NCBI GenBank assembly: GCA_944325625.1
Contig: CALVAP010000015.1
Span: 36,412-100,411, forward strand
Direction of reading: 5' to 3'
DNA length: 64,000 nucleotides
From: Candidatus Gastranaerophilales bacterium
GTDB lineage: Bacteria; Cyanobacteriota; Vampirovibrionia; Gastranaerophilales; Gastranaerophilaceae
Shown here: positions 33,958 to 43,798 of the stretch, piece by piece
Numbering within the stretch: the stretch's first letter is position 1
How the letters are laid out: every line of letters starts with the position of its first letter
Program-made: the position numbers and the translations under genes
Notes under the pieces: generated by a model
Database searches by the model: none
Seen by the model: only the letters and a program-made list of their open reading frames with translations
Told to the model about the DNA's origin: nothing

Positions 33958-35898
33958 ATGGGATTTGTTAACGAAATTTTAGCAAGTAATCTATCGTATA
34001 TTAGGAAATATGACGAAGTTTTGTGTAAAAAAATCGAGTCTATCGAAGCTGTTTCGCCGTCTATTGAGCTGACTTATACAGATTTGGGCGAACCAAATTT
34101 ATCGATAAACGCTGTTCCTATAAGTGCTCAAACAGGTGCCCAGAAAGAGGCTGAAACAAAGGTTGGAGCTTTTAGTCATAACAATCCTTCTTCAATACAT
34201 ATTGTTTTTGGTACAGGGTTTGGATATATTTTTAAGCAAGCTGTAGAGTTTTCAAAAGGCACTGTTATTCTGTATGAGCCAAATCTTGAACTGCTTAGGG
34301 TTATGCTCGAGATGGTAGATTTGACTGATGTTCTGGCTCGTCCGAGAGTGTATGTCGCAAATGATTTGGTGGCTTTGGAAAAACACTTTTCATCTTCTTT
34401 TCTGCCTTCGGGAAAGACGGCGCTTACTTTTACCAATTACCATAGGACTTGCCTTAAAAATGATTTAGACTTGCTGTTAAAAAAACTCGGTGTTTTGCAG
34501 GGGATTATGGAAACAAATGAAAACCAGCGTCTAAAGACTGGGTTTGCTTATGCTAAAGATGTGACAAGAAATTTACCCTTTTTATACAAGTGTAACAGTA
34601 TCAACGTAATAAAAGACTCCTTAAAATCAATGCCGGCTATAATTGCAGCTGCCGGTCCCAGTCTTGGAGAAAATCTTGAACTTATTAAAAAATATCGTGA
34701 CAAGTTTGTGCTTTTTGCTGTTTCCACTTCTTTTGCTTCTCTTGTAAAAAATGACATTAGCCCTGATTTTGTTTCTATGATTGAACGATTTGATGCTTCA
34801 AATTTCGTTAAAGAGTACTCAATTCAAGATGTTTGTCTTATTGCCGAACCGTATGTTAACCGTTCGGTTCTGAACTCTGATTTTAAAAATAAGTTTATAA
34901 CTGCTTCAGTTGAAAATTCTGCAAACAAAATTTATGAAAAAGCATGCGCTGTTGAAAATAATGGATTTGAAACAAAAGGGACAGTCGCATATAATGCTTT
35001 ATTTGCTGCAAAATTTTTGGGATGTAATCCGATAATTCTTGTTGGACAGGATTTGGCATATGTTGATGGTGAGTGTTACAGCAAAAATTCTCCGCTTTCG
35101 GATATAAAATGTAGAAAAACAAATTCAGCTTGGGAAATATATGTTCAAAATCGTGAACGTCTCAAAAATAACCTCTACGGGCATATTAAAAATGGAAATG
35201 ATGCTGCCTTTGAGACTGAAATTGACAGAAAAGTTCAAGAACTCAATGCCCAGCTTACTTCGCTTAAAACTCCACTGGGGAAAGAAGTTGCTACCTCTCT
35301 TGTTTTTGCATTGTTTGTTGAATATTACAAATCTTTTGCAAATAGATTTGCTTCTAAAATAGACTTGTATAATGTATCTCAAAAAGGTGCGGACATAGGT
35401 GATTTTCGTTATAAGCCTCTCGAAAGTATTCTTTGCGATCTTCCAGACATTGATAAATCAAAACTAAAGAGTATTTCAGAAATTAGTTCAAAGTGCTTTG
35501 TTGATTGCAAGTTCTTGGATAATGAGTTGAGTCTTTTGGAACAAGCGAGTTGTGAAATTCAATCTTTTTATGAAGACTTTTGTTTGTTGGGCGAGGAACT
35601 TAAAGAAACGTCTTCGAATAAAGAGTTTGCTCTAAACCTGTTGAAGAAAATCCTTCAACAGTATATGCAAATTCAACAGAAATTCTCTAAAGAGTCAGTT
35701 ATTTATAAAGAAATTACAATGGCTTCTAAAAGTGCTATTTCAAATGTTATGGGTGACTTTTCGGCAGATATTTTGCCCGTATATAGTGCTTTAGGTGTGT
35801 TCTTTAACGATGATGCAGGTCGAATAAGATATTTGATTGGGGTTCTCAAGATAGTTAAAAAGGAAATAGAAGATGAAATTGGTTGTGCAAAGAGTTAA
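33958..35898 (+). CDS. DUF115/MptE-like motility-associated glycosyltransferase
   Basis: A large protein of about 646 residues with the 6-hydroxymethylpterin pyrophosphokinase MptE-like (DUF115/Maf) core. PAIIAAAGPSLGENLELIKK lies near residue 225, VSTSFASLVKNDISPDFVSMIERFD follows in two short blocks, and NPIILVGQDLAYVDGECYS near 365 is the family centre. Maf proteins of this type transfer nonulosonic acids to flagellin in other bacteria; that role is by family only. The start is the ATG at 33958; an in-frame TTG at 33931 lies upstream of the -10 box. The end overlaps dtd by 26 bases. Confidence 0.8.
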   Translation: MGFVNEILASNLSYIRKYDEVLCKKIESIEAVSPSIELTYTDLGEPNLSINAVPISAQTGAQKEAETKVGAFSHNNPSSIHIVFGTGFGYIFKQAVEFSKGTVILYEPNLELLRVMLEMVDLTDVLARPRVYVANDLVALEKHFSSSFLPSGKTALTFTNYHRTCLKNDLDLLLKKLGVLQGIMETNENQRLKTGFAYAKDVTRNLPFLYKCNSINVIKDSLKSMPAIIAAAGPSLGENLELIKKYRDKFVLFAVSTSFASLVKNDISPDFVSMIERFDASNFVKEYSIQDVCLIAEPYVNRSVLNSDFKNKFITASVENSANKIYEKACAVENNGFETKGTVAYNALFAAKFLGCNPIILVGQDLAYVDGECYSKNSPLSDIKCRKTNSAWEIYVQNRERLKNNLYGHIKNGNDAAFETEIDRKVQELNAQLTSLKTPLGKEVATSLVFALFVEYYKSFANRFASKIDLYNVSQKGADIGDFRYKPLESILCDLPDIDKSKLKSISEISSKCFVDCKFLDNELSLLEQASCEIQSFYEDFCLLGEELKETSSNKEFALNLLKKILQQYMQIQQKFSKESVIYKEITMASKSAISNVMGDFSADILPVYSALGVFFNDDAGRIRYLIGVLKIVKKEIEDEIGCAKS

Positions 35899-36307
35899 AA
35901 GTGCCTCGGTTACGATTGATAATAAATTGTATAGCAGTATTAAAAATGGTTTTATGGTTCTTTTTGGGGTAGAGAAGGGAGATACCATCGATAAAGCGGA
36001 GTGGCTGGCACAAAAGCTTGTCAATCTTAGGGTTTTTGAGGACGAAAACAAAAAAATGAATAACTCAATTCTTGAGGTTGGGGGCGAAATTCTTGTTGTT
36101 TCTCAGTTTACGCTTGCAGGGAACTGTAAAAAAGGAACAAGACCAAGTTTTGATAGTGCTGAGGAGCCGAAAAAAGCAGAAGAAATTTATAATGAATTTT
36201 GCAGTATTTTATCTCGCAGTATTGCGGTTAAAACAGGAGTTTTTGGTGCAATGATGGACGTTGCACTTGTTAATGACGGACCTGTCACTTTTATATTAGA
36301 AAAATAG
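35873..36307 (+). CDS. dtd: D-aminoacyl-tRNA deacylase
   Basis: Removes D-amino acids from mischarged tRNAs. It has the MKLVVQRVKSASVTID start, the catalytic SQFTLAG near residue 78, KGTRPSF, and the C-terminal cross-subunit NDGPVTF. Length is 144 residues, typical. It begins 26 bases inside the upstream gene and is probably coupled to it. Confidence 0.96.
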   Translation: MKLVVQRVKSASVTIDNKLYSSIKNGFMVLFGVEKGDTIDKAEWLAQKLVNLRVFEDENKKMNNSILEVGGEILVVSQFTLAGNCKKGTRPSFDSAEEPKKAEEIYNEFCSILSRSIAVKTGVFGAMMDVALVNDGPVTFILEK

Positions 36308-36312
36308 TTTTC

Positions 36313-36341
36313 TTGCGAAAGCGTTTCTTTTTGCATAAAAT
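36313..36341 (+). promoter_or_regulatory. Promoter ending nine bases before an ATG
   Basis: TTGCGA, 17-base spacer, TAAAAT (36336-36341), then nine bases and the ATG at 36351. With start 7-9 bases after the -10, the leader would be zero to two bases. No ribosome-binding site is present. Confidence 0.5.
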
Positions 36342-36350
36342 ATTGTTGTT

Positions 36351-37598
36351 ATGAAAAAACCGGAATTGTTAATGCCTGCTGGCAACAAAGAAAAATTGGA
36401 GTATGCTGTTCGATATGGTGCGGATGCAGTCTATTTAGGCTTGGGCGAGTTTAGTCTGCGCTCTATGCGAAAAGGTGAAATTATAACAGAACAAAATCTT
36501 AAATCTTCTGTTGAGCTTGCACATCAACTTGGTGCTAAAGCCTATTTAACTTTAAATATTTTTGCTTTTAATAGTGACATAAAAAACCTTGAAGCTAATT
36601 TTGAAGTAATTTCTGATTCTAAACCGGATGCCATTATATTTTCTGATTTTGGTATTTATAATGTGATAAAAAAATATATGCCTGATGTTGAACTGCATGT
36701 TAGTACCCAGACTAATATTTTGAACTATGAAACTGTCAGGTTTTGGCAAGATTTGGGAGCTACAAGAGCAATTCTTGCAAGAGAACTTTCCATTGATGAA
36801 ATAGCAGAAATAAAATCCAAGGTTCCGGATATGGAAATCGAAGTCTTTGTTCATGGAGCACAGTGTGTTTCTTTTTCGGGAAGATGTCTTTTAAGTGATT
36901 ACATGACGCATGGTGAGAGAAAAGCAAATCATGGCGGATGTGCTCAGGCTTGTCGGTGGAGTTACAAACTTGTTGAAAAAACTCGCCCTTTAGAGCCTTT
37001 TGAAATTAATGAAGACGAACGTGGAACTCATATTCTTAGTCCTAAAGATTTGAACTTAATCCGACTTATACCACAGCTTGTGGATGCCGGAGTTGACAGT
37101 TTGAAGGTCGAAGGGCGGACAAAGAGTCTTTATTATGTTTCTGCTGTTGCTAAGGCATATCGCGAGGCAATTGACAGATATTGCGATAATAATTTAACGC
37201 AGTTCGATGATTTGTATGATGAGCTTAGAAAAGTTGGTAACCGAGGTTATACACAGGGATTTTATACCGGTAAACCAAACTCCGACGGATATAGTTATGA
37301 TATTTCAAAAGGGTTAGCTGGTGCTGATTTTTTGTGTGAATTCTGGGATAAAGTTGAGCAAGATAATTCAACTAAGTTTCTGGTTAAAATTAAAAACAAA
37401 ATTCTTATTGGTGATGAAATAGAAGTGATAACTCCTGATGAGAAATTTGTTTCGAAAGTTGTTTCGATAACCAACAAGGATAATGAAAGTGTTGAGGTCG
37501 CTAATACTAATGATGAAATTTATTTGACTTTATCACGTAATCCGCTTGATTATAAATATGCGCTTGCTCGCACATTAGGCATAAAAAATGAGAGATAA
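36351..37598 (+). CDS. U32-family tRNA/rRNA hydroxylation-type protein
   Basis: Peptidase U32 family. ELLMPAGNKEKLEYAVRYG opens the TIM-barrel. The signature EVFVHGAQCVSFSGRCLLSD lies near residue 163, with further Cys in HGGCAQACRW, matching the iron-sulfur cluster set of TrhP/RlhA-type RNA hydroxylases rather than a true protease. Length is 415 residues, the short TrhP-like class. No ribosome-binding site; see the promoter at 36313. The YqeG-like gene starts 6 bases after the stop. Confidence 0.85.
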   Translation: MKKPELLMPAGNKEKLEYAVRYGADAVYLGLGEFSLRSMRKGEIITEQNLKSSVELAHQLGAKAYLTLNIFAFNSDIKNLEANFEVISDSKPDAIIFSDFGIYNVIKKYMPDVELHVSTQTNILNYETVRFWQDLGATRAILARELSIDEIAEIKSKVPDMEIEVFVHGAQCVSFSGRCLLSDYMTHGERKANHGGCAQACRWSYKLVEKTRPLEPFEINEDERGTHILSPKDLNLIRLIPQLVDAGVDSLKVEGRTKSLYYVSAVAKAYREAIDRYCDNNLTQFDDLYDELRKVGNRGYTQGFYTGKPNSDGYSYDISKGLAGADFLCEFWDKVEQDNSTKFLVKIKNKILIGDEIEVITPDEKFVSKVVSITNKDNESVEVANTNDEIYLTLSRNPLDYKYALARTLGIKNER

Positions 37599-37603
37599 AA
37601 ATA

Positions 37604-38083
37604 ATGATTTTAAAACCGGACTATAATTTGATATCACTAGACGAAATTAGCGTAGACGAACTTATTAAGCAGGGAGTTAAAGCTGTTATTTTTGACTTGG
37701 ATAGTACAGTAATGGCATCCAAAAGCGGTACTTTTGAGCAAAATGTTTTAAAGTTTTTTGATGAATTATCCCAAAATTTTTGTGTAGCAATTTTGAGCAA
37801 TAACAAGAATAAAAATTACATAGCCAAAGCTCAAAGCCAATGCAAGATTGATGTAATCGGGCATGCAAATAAACCTAATCCCAAAACACTTTTGCAGTAT
37901 CTTAGTTCGAAAAATATTGAACCACAACATGCGGTAATGGTTGGCGACAGACCACTTACGGATATTCTTGCGGGATGTTTGGCCGGAACCAAAACAATTC
38001 TTGTTGATTCGATTACAAGGACAACAGAACCTAAGCTTACAAGGTTTGTTAGATTTTTGGAACGATTGACAATAAGACGCTAG
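37604..38083 (+). CDS. YqeG-like HAD phosphatase
   Basis: HAD-superfamily IIIA phosphatase of the YqeG/GEP4-like type. It has motif I FDLDSTVMASKSGT (first Asp replaced in context VIFDLDST), motif II AILSNNKN, and motifs III/IV KPNPK and MVGDRPLTDILAG. In YqeG relatives it may act on phosphatidylglycerol phosphate or nucleotides; the substrate is not known here. Length is 159 residues. It shares a message with the U32 gene and converges on the helicase. Confidence 0.88.
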   Translation: MILKPDYNLISLDEISVDELIKQGVKAVIFDLDSTVMASKSGTFEQNVLKFFDELSQNFCVAILSNNKNKNYIAKAQSQCKIDVIGHANKPNPKTLLQYLSSKNIEPQHAVMVGDRPLTDILAGCLAGTKTILVDSITRTTEPKLTRFVRFLERLTIRR

Positions 38084-38110
38084 AGAAATTATTTTATCAT
38101 TTGTATCTGT

Positions 38111-41107
38111 CTAACCCGAGAGCGAGAAGATGTCGTAAATTTCTTGGTCTGTAAGCTCTGTGATAATTTTTTCACCTTCGAATACAGCTAAATCGGCAAG
38201 TTCTTTTTTAGATTTAATCATTTCGTCAATTTTTTCTTCGAATGTCGAAAGCGTGATAAGCCTGTGAACCATAACGTTTTTATCTTGTCCAATGCGATAC
38301 GTTCTATCGGTTGCTTGATCTTCGACCGCAGGGTTCCACCATAAGTCATAGTGAATTACATTAGTCGCACTGGTTAGGTTTAAACCTGTTCCACCAGCTT
38401 TAAGTGAGAGAATCATTGTTTTTATGCTTTCATCGTTTTGGAACCGGTCAAGCATTTCTTCTCTTTGTGCTCTTGTGAGTGAGCCATGGAAAAATAATGG
38501 TTCGTATCCCATTTCATCTTGTATAATCGTGTCAAGCAAATGTCCCATTTCTTTGTATTGAGTGAAAACAAGAGTTTTTTCATTATTATCATTTATGCTT
38601 TTTAGCAGCGAGATAAATTTTTCGGTTTTTCCCGACATTTCCTTTGTTAAATCGCCGTTTTTAAGGTATTGATACGGGTGGTTACATACCTGTTTTAATG
38701 CTGTTATCAGCTTGAATATAAGTCCACGGCGGTTTATGCCGCTTACTTGTGAAATTTGTCCCATAATTTCTTCCAATACTTTTTCATAAAGTATTGCTTG
38801 TTGCTTTGCAAGATAACAATATTCATCCATTACAACTTTTTCCGGTAAGTCTGCAATTACGCTTTTGTCTGTTTTTAATCGTCTTAAGACAAATGGAGAA
38901 ACAGATAAACGTAATTTTTCCGCCCGTTTAAGCTCTTTAAATCTTTCTATAGGGATAGCATAACTCTTTTGAAAATCTCTCAATGAGCCTAAATATCCTT
39001 TATTAATAAAGTCGAATATACTCCATAACTCATTTAGTCGGTTTTCAACAGGGGTACCGGTCATTGCAATTTTTATACTGGATTTGAGCGATTTTACGGC
39101 TTGTGTTTGTGATGTGTCAGGATTTTTAATATTCTGTGCTTCATCTACAACTAATGCCCCCCAGGTATGCTTTTTTATCTTTTCTATATCAATTCTTAGG
39201 ATTGCATATGTAGTAATTACTATATCTGCTTTAGTGTCAAGTTCGCGTTCCAAGCCATGGTATATGGACGCTTTTAGAGAGGGAGCGAACATTTTTAGCT
39301 CTTTTACCCAGTTTCCGACAAGTGTTGTCGGACAAATAACCAGTACAGGTTGCTTAAGTTTGTTTTCATCTTTTAATTTGACAATCAAGCTTATTACCTG
39401 AATAGTTTTACCTAGTCCCATGTCATCAGCCATGCAACAACCAAATCCTTTTTGAGTGTTGGTATATAACCATTTAAACCCTTTTTCCTGATAAGGTCGC
39501 AATATTCCTGCAAGATTAGGCGATACAGATATATCCTCTGTTTTGGTCATATCTTTCAGAATTTCGGCAAAGGCGCTGTCATAATCAAATTCAAATTCAT
39601 CAAGACTACCGGAAAGTGAAGCATGAAGTAAATCCAGTTTCGTTAAATCTTTGATATCCGGATTTTTAACCTTTTTAAGAAGTTTTTCTCGTTCGTTTCT
39701 GTCAATAAGCACGTATTGATTTTTATATTTTATAAGTCCGTCAGCATTTTTTGAAAGCTTTTCAAACTCTTCAGGTGTGAGTTTTTCATCGCCTATTGCA
39801 ATAGAATATGAGAAGCTTAAAATTTCGTCCAAAACGAGTGTTTCCGGACTATTGGAGTTAAGAAGTTCGTATAAATCTGCACTTCTGTTTTCTTTGACTT
39901 TGGCGTTTATTGACGCACGAGGAACTACAATGTTATCAAGACCTTCGGGTAATATTACCTCAATATTGGCTTTATTAAGATAATAGATTGTCTGAGTCAT
40001 TATTTTATAGACTTCGTTTAAGTGCAGATGAAGCGAGTAATTATTACCTTCCTCTAATAGGTCCTCTATTTCAGGCATATAACGGTGAGCATATCTAAGT
40101 TGTTTTTCGACAATACTTGATGCAGTATCCAGATCCATATCAAAAATTGGTCGTTGTTCCATAAGTTCATCAAGTGTAGCAACTTCTTGTGTAAGTTTGT
40201 TTTTGATTTTAATTTTTAATTCAAAGTCATCGTCGCCGACTTTTTTTATCTCAATAAAAGGCACAATATCATATTTACCGATATAAAGTTCATCTAGCCA
40301 TTGTGCGATTGTTTCGGCTAAGTCAACGCTGCGAAGATATCTTTTGTGCTCAATATCTTTTACAAAATAAATTGCTGATTTTGCATCTTTAAAGCGTATA
40401 TTTTTTACACCCAAAAATTTGTAAATGATGTAATTTACGTAGTTTGCAATAATTCTTTCTATTTTATTCGGAGTGTCACTCTCGTCAATAAAATAATCTT
40501 CTTTTGCATCGGTTTTGACAGAGTTCAAAAGCCTCATAGCGTCCCGATTTTTTATAAATAGTTCCCAAACAACTTTAAAGGTTTGTGATTTTGGTTCAAT
40601 TTCAGGAATAAAGTATAGTTTTTCAATAAGTTTTAAAATAGTTTGTGTTAAACGATTTATATAGTTAAAACTATCAGAGCCTGCATCAAAATCAACAATT
40701 CCGTCTAATTGAGTAAAGTAATCCCAAATTGTATCGATAGGAACAACATAGCCGCATGTTTGTTTCCCGTTGATTTTTATATATTCCGAATTAAATCTGA
40801 AAAGTGACCCTTTTGCTTTTGCATAGAAGTCAAAATTATTAGTTGGGGTTACAAAAACCTTGATTTTTTCGCCTTCAAAAATGAAATAAAAATCAGTATT
40901 TCTAAAGGGGAGATTGGGAGTTACGAAAAGGTCGGAAAATTCATCTTCAAACAATTGATATATTGTGCTCAGCTGAAGTCTAAAATCCTTATTTTCTTGT
41001 CCGATAGGGTTCTCGCTGAGGTTTAAAAATAAATCATCAACGTCATTTTTTTTAAGTGACATTATATTATTTTGCTTTATTTTTGCATGATTTATATTTT
41101 TTTCCAT
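38111..41107 (-). CDS. SNF2-family helicase/ATPase
   Basis: A large Swi2/Snf2-type DNA translocase, 998 residues. The first half (1-520) is a long N-terminal region with no recognised motif. The helicase core then shows MADDMGLGKTIQVISL near residue 565 (Walker A), VVDEAQNIKNP (DEAQ box), TGTPVENRLNELWSIFDF, and the C-terminal lobe with VFTQYKEMGHLLD, SLKAGGTGLNLTSA and HRIGQ-like YRIGQDKNV near residue 955. Such stand-alone bacterial proteins act on DNA or RNA polymerase; the role here is unknown. No restriction or defence genes are nearby. Confidence 0.88.
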   Translation of the reverse strand: MEKNINHAKIKQNNIMSLKKNDVDDLFLNLSENPIGQENKDFRLQLSTIYQLFEDEFSDLFVTPNLPFRNTDFYFIFEGEKIKVFVTPTNNFDFYAKAKGSLFRFNSEYIKINGKQTCGYVVPIDTIWDYFTQLDGIVDFDAGSDSFNYINRLTQTILKLIEKLYFIPEIEPKSQTFKVVWELFIKNRDAMRLLNSVKTDAKEDYFIDESDTPNKIERIIANYVNYIIYKFLGVKNIRFKDAKSAIYFVKDIEHKRYLRSVDLAETIAQWLDELYIGKYDIVPFIEIKKVGDDDFELKIKIKNKLTQEVATLDELMEQRPIFDMDLDTASSIVEKQLRYAHRYMPEIEDLLEEGNNYSLHLHLNEVYKIMTQTIYYLNKANIEVILPEGLDNIVVPRASINAKVKENRSADLYELLNSNSPETLVLDEILSFSYSIAIGDEKLTPEEFEKLSKNADGLIKYKNQYVLIDRNEREKLLKKVKNPDIKDLTKLDLLHASLSGSLDEFEFDYDSAFAEILKDMTKTEDISVSPNLAGILRPYQEKGFKWLYTNTQKGFGCCMADDMGLGKTIQVISLIVKLKDENKLKQPVLVICPTTLVGNWVKELKMFAPSLKASIYHGLERELDTKADIVITTYAILRIDIEKIKKHTWGALVVDEAQNIKNPDTSQTQAVKSLKSSIKIAMTGTPVENRLNELWSIFDFINKGYLGSLRDFQKSYAIPIERFKELKRAEKLRLSVSPFVLRRLKTDKSVIADLPEKVVMDEYCYLAKQQAILYEKVLEEIMGQISQVSGINRRGLIFKLITALKQVCNHPYQYLKNGDLTKEMSGKTEKFISLLKSINDNNEKTLVFTQYKEMGHLLDTIIQDEMGYEPLFFHGSLTRAQREEMLDRFQNDESIKTMILSLKAGGTGLNLTSATNVIHYDLWWNPAVEDQATDRTYRIGQDKNVMVHRLITLSTFEEKIDEMIKSKKELADLAVFEGEKIITELTDQEIYDIFSLSG

Positions 41108-41174
41108 TCCGATATTATAGCAAAAAATTTAAAAATTTGTTGTAAAATTTTTTATTTGCATATTTGTGTTTAAC

Positions 41175-41210
41175 AAAAAAAGACCACTCATTCACAGAGC
41201 GGTCTTTTTT
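41175..41210 (-). terminator. Terminator after the DUF4013 gene
   Basis: AAAAAAGACC and GGTCTTTTTT enclose a 16-base loop with a small inner CTC/GAG pairing. Ts follow on both strands, so it works as a bidirectional terminator, here placed 14 bases after the minus-strand gene's stop. Confidence 0.8.
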
Positions 41211-41224
41211 GTGGTGAATAATTT

Positions 41225-42016
41225 TCATTCTTTGCAATATGCTACATAGTATTGAGCTATGATATTTCCAAGCACTATAGACAGGTAGAATGAAATTATA
41301 GGCAGTATCAATATACCAATTTTTGTAAAGAATAGTAGACCTATACAGGATGCGAATATTGCAAGCACGACTACAAGCATTATAAGCATTAATAAATATT
41401 TCCAGATTGATTTTAGAGCAAGTTGACGAGCTCTTATAAAATCAAATGCTGCGACAAATCTGTCTTTTTCGCAGAAAGACATAATCAATGCAGGAATCAT
41501 TATTGAAACATAAACAACTATAAATAAAGCAATCATTGAAATTAGCATAGCGAAAAATGGGGAAAAAGCCATCCAAAAAGTGCTTATTGCTATAATTCCG
41601 CTTGAAAAAATACCCAAGCCCGAAGTTATAATAAAGAATGCAAGAATGGCTTTAAATCCTCTTTTAAAGAGTTTGCCCATAACTTCGTCCCAATCGGGAA
41701 CGGCATCATCCTGAGAACGCATATAGCGTCTTACTGTAGTAAGAAGGTATCCAGTAGCCATTGAGTGCATCCAAATTGATAGTGTTATCAATGCAATAGC
41801 ACCAAAATAAAGTAAAATTAATATCAAGTATGTGCTAGGTCCGTCATCTCGCAAAAAGTCTACGCCAATTCGGGGTAAAGCTTCTGAGTGGACGATATCC
41901 ATAGACAAAGCAATTACCTTGAGAAAAAACAGTAAAATTGACCCGATTAAAATTTTTACGAACCAATTTTTTTCTTTAAACACAAAAGTAAATGCATTAA
42001 CAAGATTTAAAGACAT
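41225..42016 (-). CDS. DUF4013-type membrane protein
   Basis: A polytopic protein of 263 residues with about six transmembrane helices. The loop GYLLTTVRRYMRSQDDAVPDWDE near residue 90 (here split: GYLLTTVRRY, then VPDWDE) is the recognisable DUF4013 hallmark. No enzymatic residues are evident. The function of the family is unknown. It lies 22 bases after ribH on the same strand. Confidence 0.75.
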   Translation of the reverse strand: MSLNLVNAFTFVFKEKNWFVKILIGSILLFFLKVIALSMDIVHSEALPRIGVDFLRDDGPSTYLILILLYFGAIALITLSIWMHSMATGYLLTTVRRYMRSQDDAVPDWDEVMGKLFKRGFKAILAFFIITSGLGIFSSGIIAISTFWMAFSPFFAMLISMIALFIVVYVSIMIPALIMSFCEKDRFVAAFDFIRARQLALKSIWKYLLMLIMLVVVLAIFASCIGLLFFTKIGILILPIISFYLSIVLGNIIAQYYVAYCKE

Positions 42017-42038
42017 AAATCTTCCTCCATTAAACTGA

Positions 42039-42503
42039 TTATAATTGTTTTAATAAGTTGACCATTTCAATAGCACTTTTAGCTGCGTCAGAGCCTTTGT
42101 TTCCTGCTTTAGTTCCTGCTCTTTCAATTGCTTGTTCGATATTATCAGTGGTCAATACGCCAAACATAACAGGAACACCAGTTTCCAGCGATACATGTGC
42201 TATACCTTTTGAAAGTTCTGCACAAACATAATCATAATGTTGTGTGGAACCTTTTATTATTGCACCAAGTGCAATAATTGCCGAATATTTTTTTGATATT
42301 GCAGCTTTTTTAGCGGTGATAGGAATTTCAAATGCTCCCGGTGTCCAGATAACATCTATATTATTTTCATCTACCCCATGCCTTACAAGTTCATCTATCG
42401 CGCCGGAAAGCAGCTTTGAACCTATAAATTCATTAAATCTTGCAATTACTATGCAATATTTTTCACTACCACCTATTAAATTACCTTGAATTATATTTGT
42501 CAT
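42039..42503 (-). CDS. ribH: 6,7-dimethyl-8-ribityllumazine synthase
   Basis: Penultimate step of riboflavin synthesis. It has [10 protein letters not shown] at the N terminus, [31 protein letters not shown] with the catalytic His, and [23 protein letters not shown] in two short blocks. Length is 154 residues. It is a stand-alone ribH without other rib genes nearby, and I see no FMN riboswitch in the 90 bases upstream. Confidence 0.96.
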   Translation of the reverse strand: MTNIIQGNLIGGSEKYCIVIARFNEFIGSKLLSGAIDELVRHGVDENNIDVIWTPGAFEIPITAKKAAISKKYSAIIALGAIIKGSTQHYDYVCAELSKGIAHVSLETGVPVMFGVLTTDNIEQAIERAGTKAGNKGSDAAKSAIEMVNLLKQL

Positions 42504-42558
42504 TATTTTTTCCTCTTGGTTCTACTTAATATGTAAATATTACAACTTTTTTAAAATA

Positions 42559-42587
42559 TTTACAACATTTTAAGTAATAAATATAAT
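42559..42587 (+). promoter_or_regulatory. Promoter of an apparently leaderless gene
   Basis: TTTACA (42559-42564), a 17-base spacer and a consensus TATAAT (42582-42587), then six bases and the ATG at 42594. Transcription should begin at or within a base of the start codon. No ribosome-binding site is present. Confidence 0.65.
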
Positions 42588-42593
42588 TGGGTA

Positions 42594-43664
42594 ATGAAGA
42601 TTTTATTCGTTACGGACTTAATTCCGATAGATGAAAAAGAAAATTGTGCAAAGGCTCTTGTGCCCATAGTCAAGGAGCTGTCTTTGGTTCATCAGGTTGA
42701 TGTTGTTAGACCAAATTTTTTGTTGAACAGTTTTATCAGAGGAAAAATTATTAAACCTGAGGGATATTACAATTTTGATGGGATACGTATTAGAAATCTA
42801 AATTTCTACTCTCCATTTTTATTTGGATATGGAGGAATAAACATTGGAGATTACGACGAGATTATTGCTCATATGCCATCGGGCATTCTTTTTGTACAAA
42901 GATTATTGAAATCAGTCAAAAAAGAACGTCCTAAGCTGACTTATGCTGTTCATCAGTCTGATATAGAGGTAATGAACTCTTTTATTTATTCGATTTATTT
43001 TAAAAAAGCGCTCAAAAATGCATATCTTAATGCGGACAGAATTATATGCAGAGCACCGCATTTAAAAGATAAATTATTGAAAATTCTGCCCGAGTGTTTT
43101 TCAAAAATTGAAGTAAAAGTGTCCAAAATTCCATTAAAGTATTTTGTATCTGATGAATTTATGTACTCTAAAATTAATGCTTATGAAAAGATAAAGTTTA
43201 TAACGGCTGCCAATTTAATCAAGAGAAAAAATATTGATTTAATTTTAAAAGCATTAGTGAAATTTCGAGCCTATAATTTTTCTTTGGATGTTATTGGCGA
43301 TGGTCCAAAGAAGAAAAGTTTGATAAAGCTTTGCAATCAGTTGAGATTAGAGGATAAAGTAAGATTTTATGCAAAGATGCCACAAGATGAGTTGATTGAC
43401 AAGATGAAAGAGGCTAATGTCTTTATTCTACCCAGTGTCAATGAAACTCTGGGACTTGTCTACCTTGAAGCTTCTGCAAGCGGTTGCTTATGTATAGGTA
43501 CAAAAGGAACAGGAATTGACGGTGTTTTACATGATAATATTAATTGTTTTTTGTGTGAGCCTTCTGTTGATGGTGTTTCAAGAGTTATTGCAAAAGTATT
43601 TAAACTTACGGCTAAAGATTTTGAAAACCTCCTTCAAAACAGAGTTCTTGCTGATATAAAGTAG
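42594..43664 (+). CDS. GT4-family glycosyltransferase
   Basis: Retaining glycosyltransferase with the GT-B fold. The C-terminal half has ITAANLIKRKNIDLILKAL, VIGDGPKKKSL and the donor-binding VFILPSVNETLGLVYLEASA with the E-x7-E motif near residue 290. The N-terminal half is divergent. Length is 356 residues. Acceptor and sugar are unknown; by position it is alone, between ribH (divergent) and pilT. Start by the promoter at 42559. Confidence 0.85.
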   Translation: MKILFVTDLIPIDEKENCAKALVPIVKELSLVHQVDVVRPNFLLNSFIRGKIIKPEGYYNFDGIRIRNLNFYSPFLFGYGGINIGDYDEIIAHMPSGILFVQRLLKSVKKERPKLTYAVHQSDIEVMNSFIYSIYFKKALKNAYLNADRIICRAPHLKDKLLKILPECFSKIEVKVSKIPLKYFVSDEFMYSKINAYEKIKFITAANLIKRKNIDLILKALVKFRAYNFSLDVIGDGPKKKSLIKLCNQLRLEDKVRFYAKMPQDELIDKMKEANVFILPSVNETLGLVYLEASASGCLCIGTKGTGIDGVLHDNINCFLCEPSVDGVSRVIAKVFKLTAKDFENLLQNRVLADIK

Positions 43665-43704
43665 CTATTTGCAACAAGGCAGACGTTTTAGATTCAATAT
43701 AGTT

Positions 43705-43727
43705 TATTTGTATTATGTAAACAAATA
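43705..43727. promoter_or_regulatory. Inverted repeat upstream of pilT
   Basis: TATTTGT, nine bases, ACAAATA: a 7-bp inverted repeat about 70 bases before pilT. A weak TAGACA-17-TATCTA promoter (43743-43771) lies between it and the gene. Operator-like, no known regulator. Confidence 0.3.
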
Positions 43728-43798
43728 TAAAATATTTTTTAATAGACATAAAAGTAGTAAAATATTATCTATAAGAACTTATTAATCTAAGAGGAGTT

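Noticed and set aside
42504..42593. FMN riboswitch upstream of ribH
   Set aside because: The 90-base gap lacks the conserved multi-stem sequence and is mostly A and T.
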